From the NCBI GenBank assembly GCA_019137255.1, contig WPDH01000402.1, positions 1 through 22,184 on the forward strand: a stretch of DNA of 22,184 bases, read 5' to 3'. Numbering within the stretch: the first letter of the stretch is position 1; every line of letters begins with the position of its first letter. Source of the stretch: Corinectria fuckeliana. Lineage: Eukaryota > Ascomycota > Sordariomycetes > Hypocreales > Nectriaceae. The notes under the pieces were generated by a model. It was not told where the DNA came from and did no database searches. It saw only the letters and a list, made by a program, of their open reading frames with translations. Below are positions 19,680 through 22,184 of this stretch, piece by piece. Position numbers and translations under genes: made by a program.

Positions 19680-21297
19680 CTCTATTAGTTCTAAGTTAGC
19701 TAGTTCTTAATATATAATCTTATCTAGTATGTTATTAAAAGGCAGACTTATAAGATTAAGACTTAAGCCTTAGTTTTTATAGTATTAGATTAACTAATCT
19801 AATAGGGTAATAAAAATAAGCTAGTAAGAGATAAGACTACTAGATATAGTTTAGTACTCTTTTATTAGTATACTACTTATATAGATAGTCTAGTACTTAT
19901 TATACTTATATTAAAAGCTTATATTATTCTACTAGAGGGTAGTATACTTACTAATATTAGTAAACAACTTTTAGGATAGTATACTTAAGTAACTCTTATA
20001 AGGTTTATAGTTTACTAAGCTAGTACTTATATTCTTAACTAGCTAAGTATTAAAAATATATTACTAGTTCTTAATTCTAATCTTATCTAAAATAAGAGTC
20101 TTAATAAAGTTAGTAATATATTTTATACTTATTTCTTAGAAAGTATTATTAGTAATAAAAGAGTAAGAGGCTAAGACTTAATTATATTAGTAAAAAATCT
20201 TTTTTATATTTATTAGGGTAAAAATCTTATTAATCTTAAGGTGTTAAACCTTACTAGCTTACTTAATTAAGTACTTTTATATATAACTTATAAATTCTTA
20301 TAAGTTTAAGAAAAGTAAGAAAGCTATAATATAGCTATACTTCTAGTTAAAAGGTTACTTAGAGACTAAAATAGTAATAATAGTAAAATTAAAAGGTAAA
20401 CTATAATTAGCTAATATCTCTTAGAAAGCTAAAGTTATAACCTTTAAGTATAACTAAGCTGCTTACTCTTAAGTTATAATAGTATAGCTAACTATTATAA
20501 TAGTTAAAAATATATAAGATTTAATAATTAATATAGTAGACTAAGCTTATAATAAAGCGCTTATTAAATATTACCTTTTAGAATTTCTTATAGCTCTTAT
20601 AGCTTATTCTAGTAGTATAAAAGACTTATTTAGCGCTTTTAGTAAGATAAGAGTTATAGTTTTTTTTACTATCTCTCTTACCTTTCTTATAAGTAGAAGA
20701 GTTAAGACTAGTATTCTAAAAGAAGGTATAATTAAGAATATAAATATAATTCTTTATAGTAACTATAATATCTCTTATTTATAAGTTAGAGTAGGTAATA
20801 AAGTGCTAAGTTTAAAGTTAAAAGCTTAGCCTTCTTACTAAAATCTCTTTAGAAGGCTCTAAAGGTCTTAATAGTAAGCAGGCTAAGTCTAGTTATAAAC
20901 TTATTTATTAGGGCTTTTAGTATAAGTATTATAAGATAGTATCTTAAACTAAGTGTTATTAGTAGTATCTAAGTAAAAGTCTAAAATAATTAGGTTATTA
21001 TTATCTTAGTAGCTTTAGTTAGTATAAGATTAAAAGAAAGTAGGTTATTATAAAATAATATCTTTTAAGAGTTTATAAATATAATATTTAGTAAGATAGT
21101 AAAAGGCTTATAAGCCTTCTTCTTAAAAGACTTTTACTTTAAAGTATAAGATCTAACTATTATATATAAAACAGTTTAGCTTATTATTAATAATTAGTAC
21201 TATTATAGTTACTTTTATTATAAATAGGTAGTATTAAAAGATAGAAAAAAAGATATTTTAAGATAAGAGTAAGTATTTAAAATAAAAAACTAAAATA

Positions 21298-21322
21298 TAA
21301 ATTTATTTATTTATTTATTTAT
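21298..21322. repeat. (TTTA)n microsatellite
   Basis: About six copies of attt in a row. A second, similar run lies some 180 bases to the right in the same orientation. Confidence 0.85.
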
Positions 21323-21498
21323 ACCTGATTTAGCTTATAACTATCTAGTTCTTCTTTTAAGTAACTTAGACTAATTTATAATAGAAGGGAAAAACCCTAA
21401 TAGTAAGCTATAAGATAAAAAACCTCTTACTACTCTCACTTAAGAGAGGAGTAAGTTAGGCTTAGTATATATATATAGTAATATAAGTTATAAGCAGG

Positions 21499-21524
21499 TT
21501 TATTTATTTATTTATTTATTTATA
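21499..21524. repeat. (TTTA)n microsatellite, second copy
   Basis: About six copies of ttta, followed by tactttatag, while the first run is followed by tacctgattt. The two runs may be ends of a short duplication, but the flanks are not clearly alike. Confidence 0.85.
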
Positions 21525-21710
21525 CTTTATAGACCTAAAAGGTAGATAGTGCTTTTATTTTATATAAATATAGAAAAAACTATAAAATTAGATAAAAACC
21601 TGTATTCTTTATATAGCAGACTTAGGTTAAGCCTTTTATACTGTTACTATATATAAGTAGATAGTCTTTTTACTAAGACTAAAGTTATCTTATTTCCTAA
21701 AGGGCTAGGA

Positions 21711-21788
21711 AAAAATTAAAAAGAGGGGAAGAAAAAAAGAAATAAGAAAAAAAGGGAAAAAGGAAAAAAGAGGTAAAGAAGAGAGAAA
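21711..21788 (+). repeat. Purine-rich tract
   Basis: Nearly 80 bases of almost only A and G on the plus strand, with runs such as gaaaaaaagaaataagaaaa. No coding content. Confidence 0.75.
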
Positions 21789-21919
21789 TAGTTAACTAGA
21801 TGTTAAGCACTTAGTCTACTATAAGAGTAGAGCAGTTAAGTGTTAGAATTATACTAGCTAGATATATCTAGGTTGCTTTATAGTTATAGCTAAGAGCTTA
21901 GGATTTTAAGTGGGTAAAA

Positions 21920-21957
21920 CTAGCTATTAGTAGGTTAGCTAGCTATTAGTAGGTTAG
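21920..21957. repeat. Two perfect tandem copies of a 19-bp unit
   Basis: The unit ctagctattagtaggttag occurs at 21920-21938 and 21939-21957 without any difference, followed by the start of a third (ctag). Identity inside a heavily mutated block suggests a recent duplication after RIP. Confidence 0.9.
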
Positions 21958-22008
21958 CTAGTAGTATAGTTATTAATAGCTAAAAGCTAGTATAAACCTA
22001 ATACTTAA

Positions 22009-22034
22009 CAGCTGTTAGCAGCTGTTAACAGCTG
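22009..22034. repeat. Three CAGCTG palindromes spaced 10 bp apart
   Basis: CAGCTG occurs at 22009-22014, 22019-22024 and 22029-22034 within three near-copies of a 10-bp unit. CAGCTG is an E-box-type motif, but no gene is nearby, so this is listed as a tandem repeat. Confidence 0.85.
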
Positions 22035-22086
22035 TATAAATCTTTATTATTTATTATTTAGTCTTTTAGACTATAATATCTTCTTT

Positions 22087-22102
22087 CTTTTTTTTTTTTT
22101 TT
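22087..22102. repeat. Poly-T tract
   Basis: An uninterrupted run of T followed by aacacctc. It could be the A-tail of a minus-strand retroposed element, but nothing else supports this. Confidence 0.6.
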
Positions 22103-22184
22103 AACACCTCTATAAGTAGCTTTCCCTTTAGGCTTTTTATTAGGCTTATATTAGCTTTAAGTCTTAAATATATTACTAATATAT

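Larger units (their letters stand above)
19680..22184. repeat. RIP-degraded AT-rich DNA with simple repeats
   Basis: No gene was identified. Parts near 20400-21000 look like decayed coding sequence by composition, but I could not settle strand or frame. The right end carries several simple repeats listed separately. The lack of CG and the TA-rich words match the other RIP blocks. Confidence 0.55.

Noticed and set aside
1..22184. CRISPR array, bacterial operon, prophage
   Set aside because: No regularly spaced repeats with unique spacers, no ribosome-binding sites or operon structure; the gene content is eukaryotic.

Overview
This window looks like a filamentous ascomycete (Pezizomycotina) chromosome with an AT-isochore structure. 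Long blocks (about 1-5500, 11200-15000 and 15720-22184) are extremely rich in TA and almost free of CG. They contain long decayed reading frames whose stops are nearly all TAA or TAG where CAA, CAG, CGA or TGG would have stood. This is the signature of repeat-induced point mutation (RIP: C to T on either strand, preferring CpA). Between them lie less mutated islands at about 5750-7600, 8340-11200 and 15130-15660. The species cannot be named from the sequence.

Layout. 1-3192: RIP-degraded DNA with one long unrecognised decayed frame (1490-2677). 3193-3886: a complete miniature LTR element with 169-bp LTRs and the 5-bp target duplication gaaag. It sits inside the RT/RNase H half of a dead Ty1/copia element (3887-5455), which ends in a polypurine tract and a 253-bp 3' LTR (5497-5749). 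5750-7400: an island without a convincing gene. 7401-8888: a BCS1-like AAA ATPase pseudogene, one uninterrupted frame with about 21 RIP-type stops in its first two thirds and an open last third. 9358-10129: a multi-pass membrane protein gene with one intron and three stops. 10955-11060: a one-sided pyrimidine tract. 11161-15116: a large decayed gene or element of unknown family. 15126-15650: a second island. 15651-18513: the 5' end of another copy of the same copia family (LTR, primer-binding site, gag). Its LTR is split by an 802-bp MITE-like element (15665-16466), and the LTR at 5497 preserves the empty site. 18902-19679 holds a decayed frame on the minus strand. The rest is RIP-degraded sequence with simple repeats.

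No gene here appears able to make its full protein. The two host-like genes lie between RIP-mutated repeats and carry the same kind of mutation, which suggests mutation spreading from the repeats, or the genes themselves having been duplicated. The clearest results are structural: two nested insertions with exact target duplications and one matching empty site, all worked out by eye.
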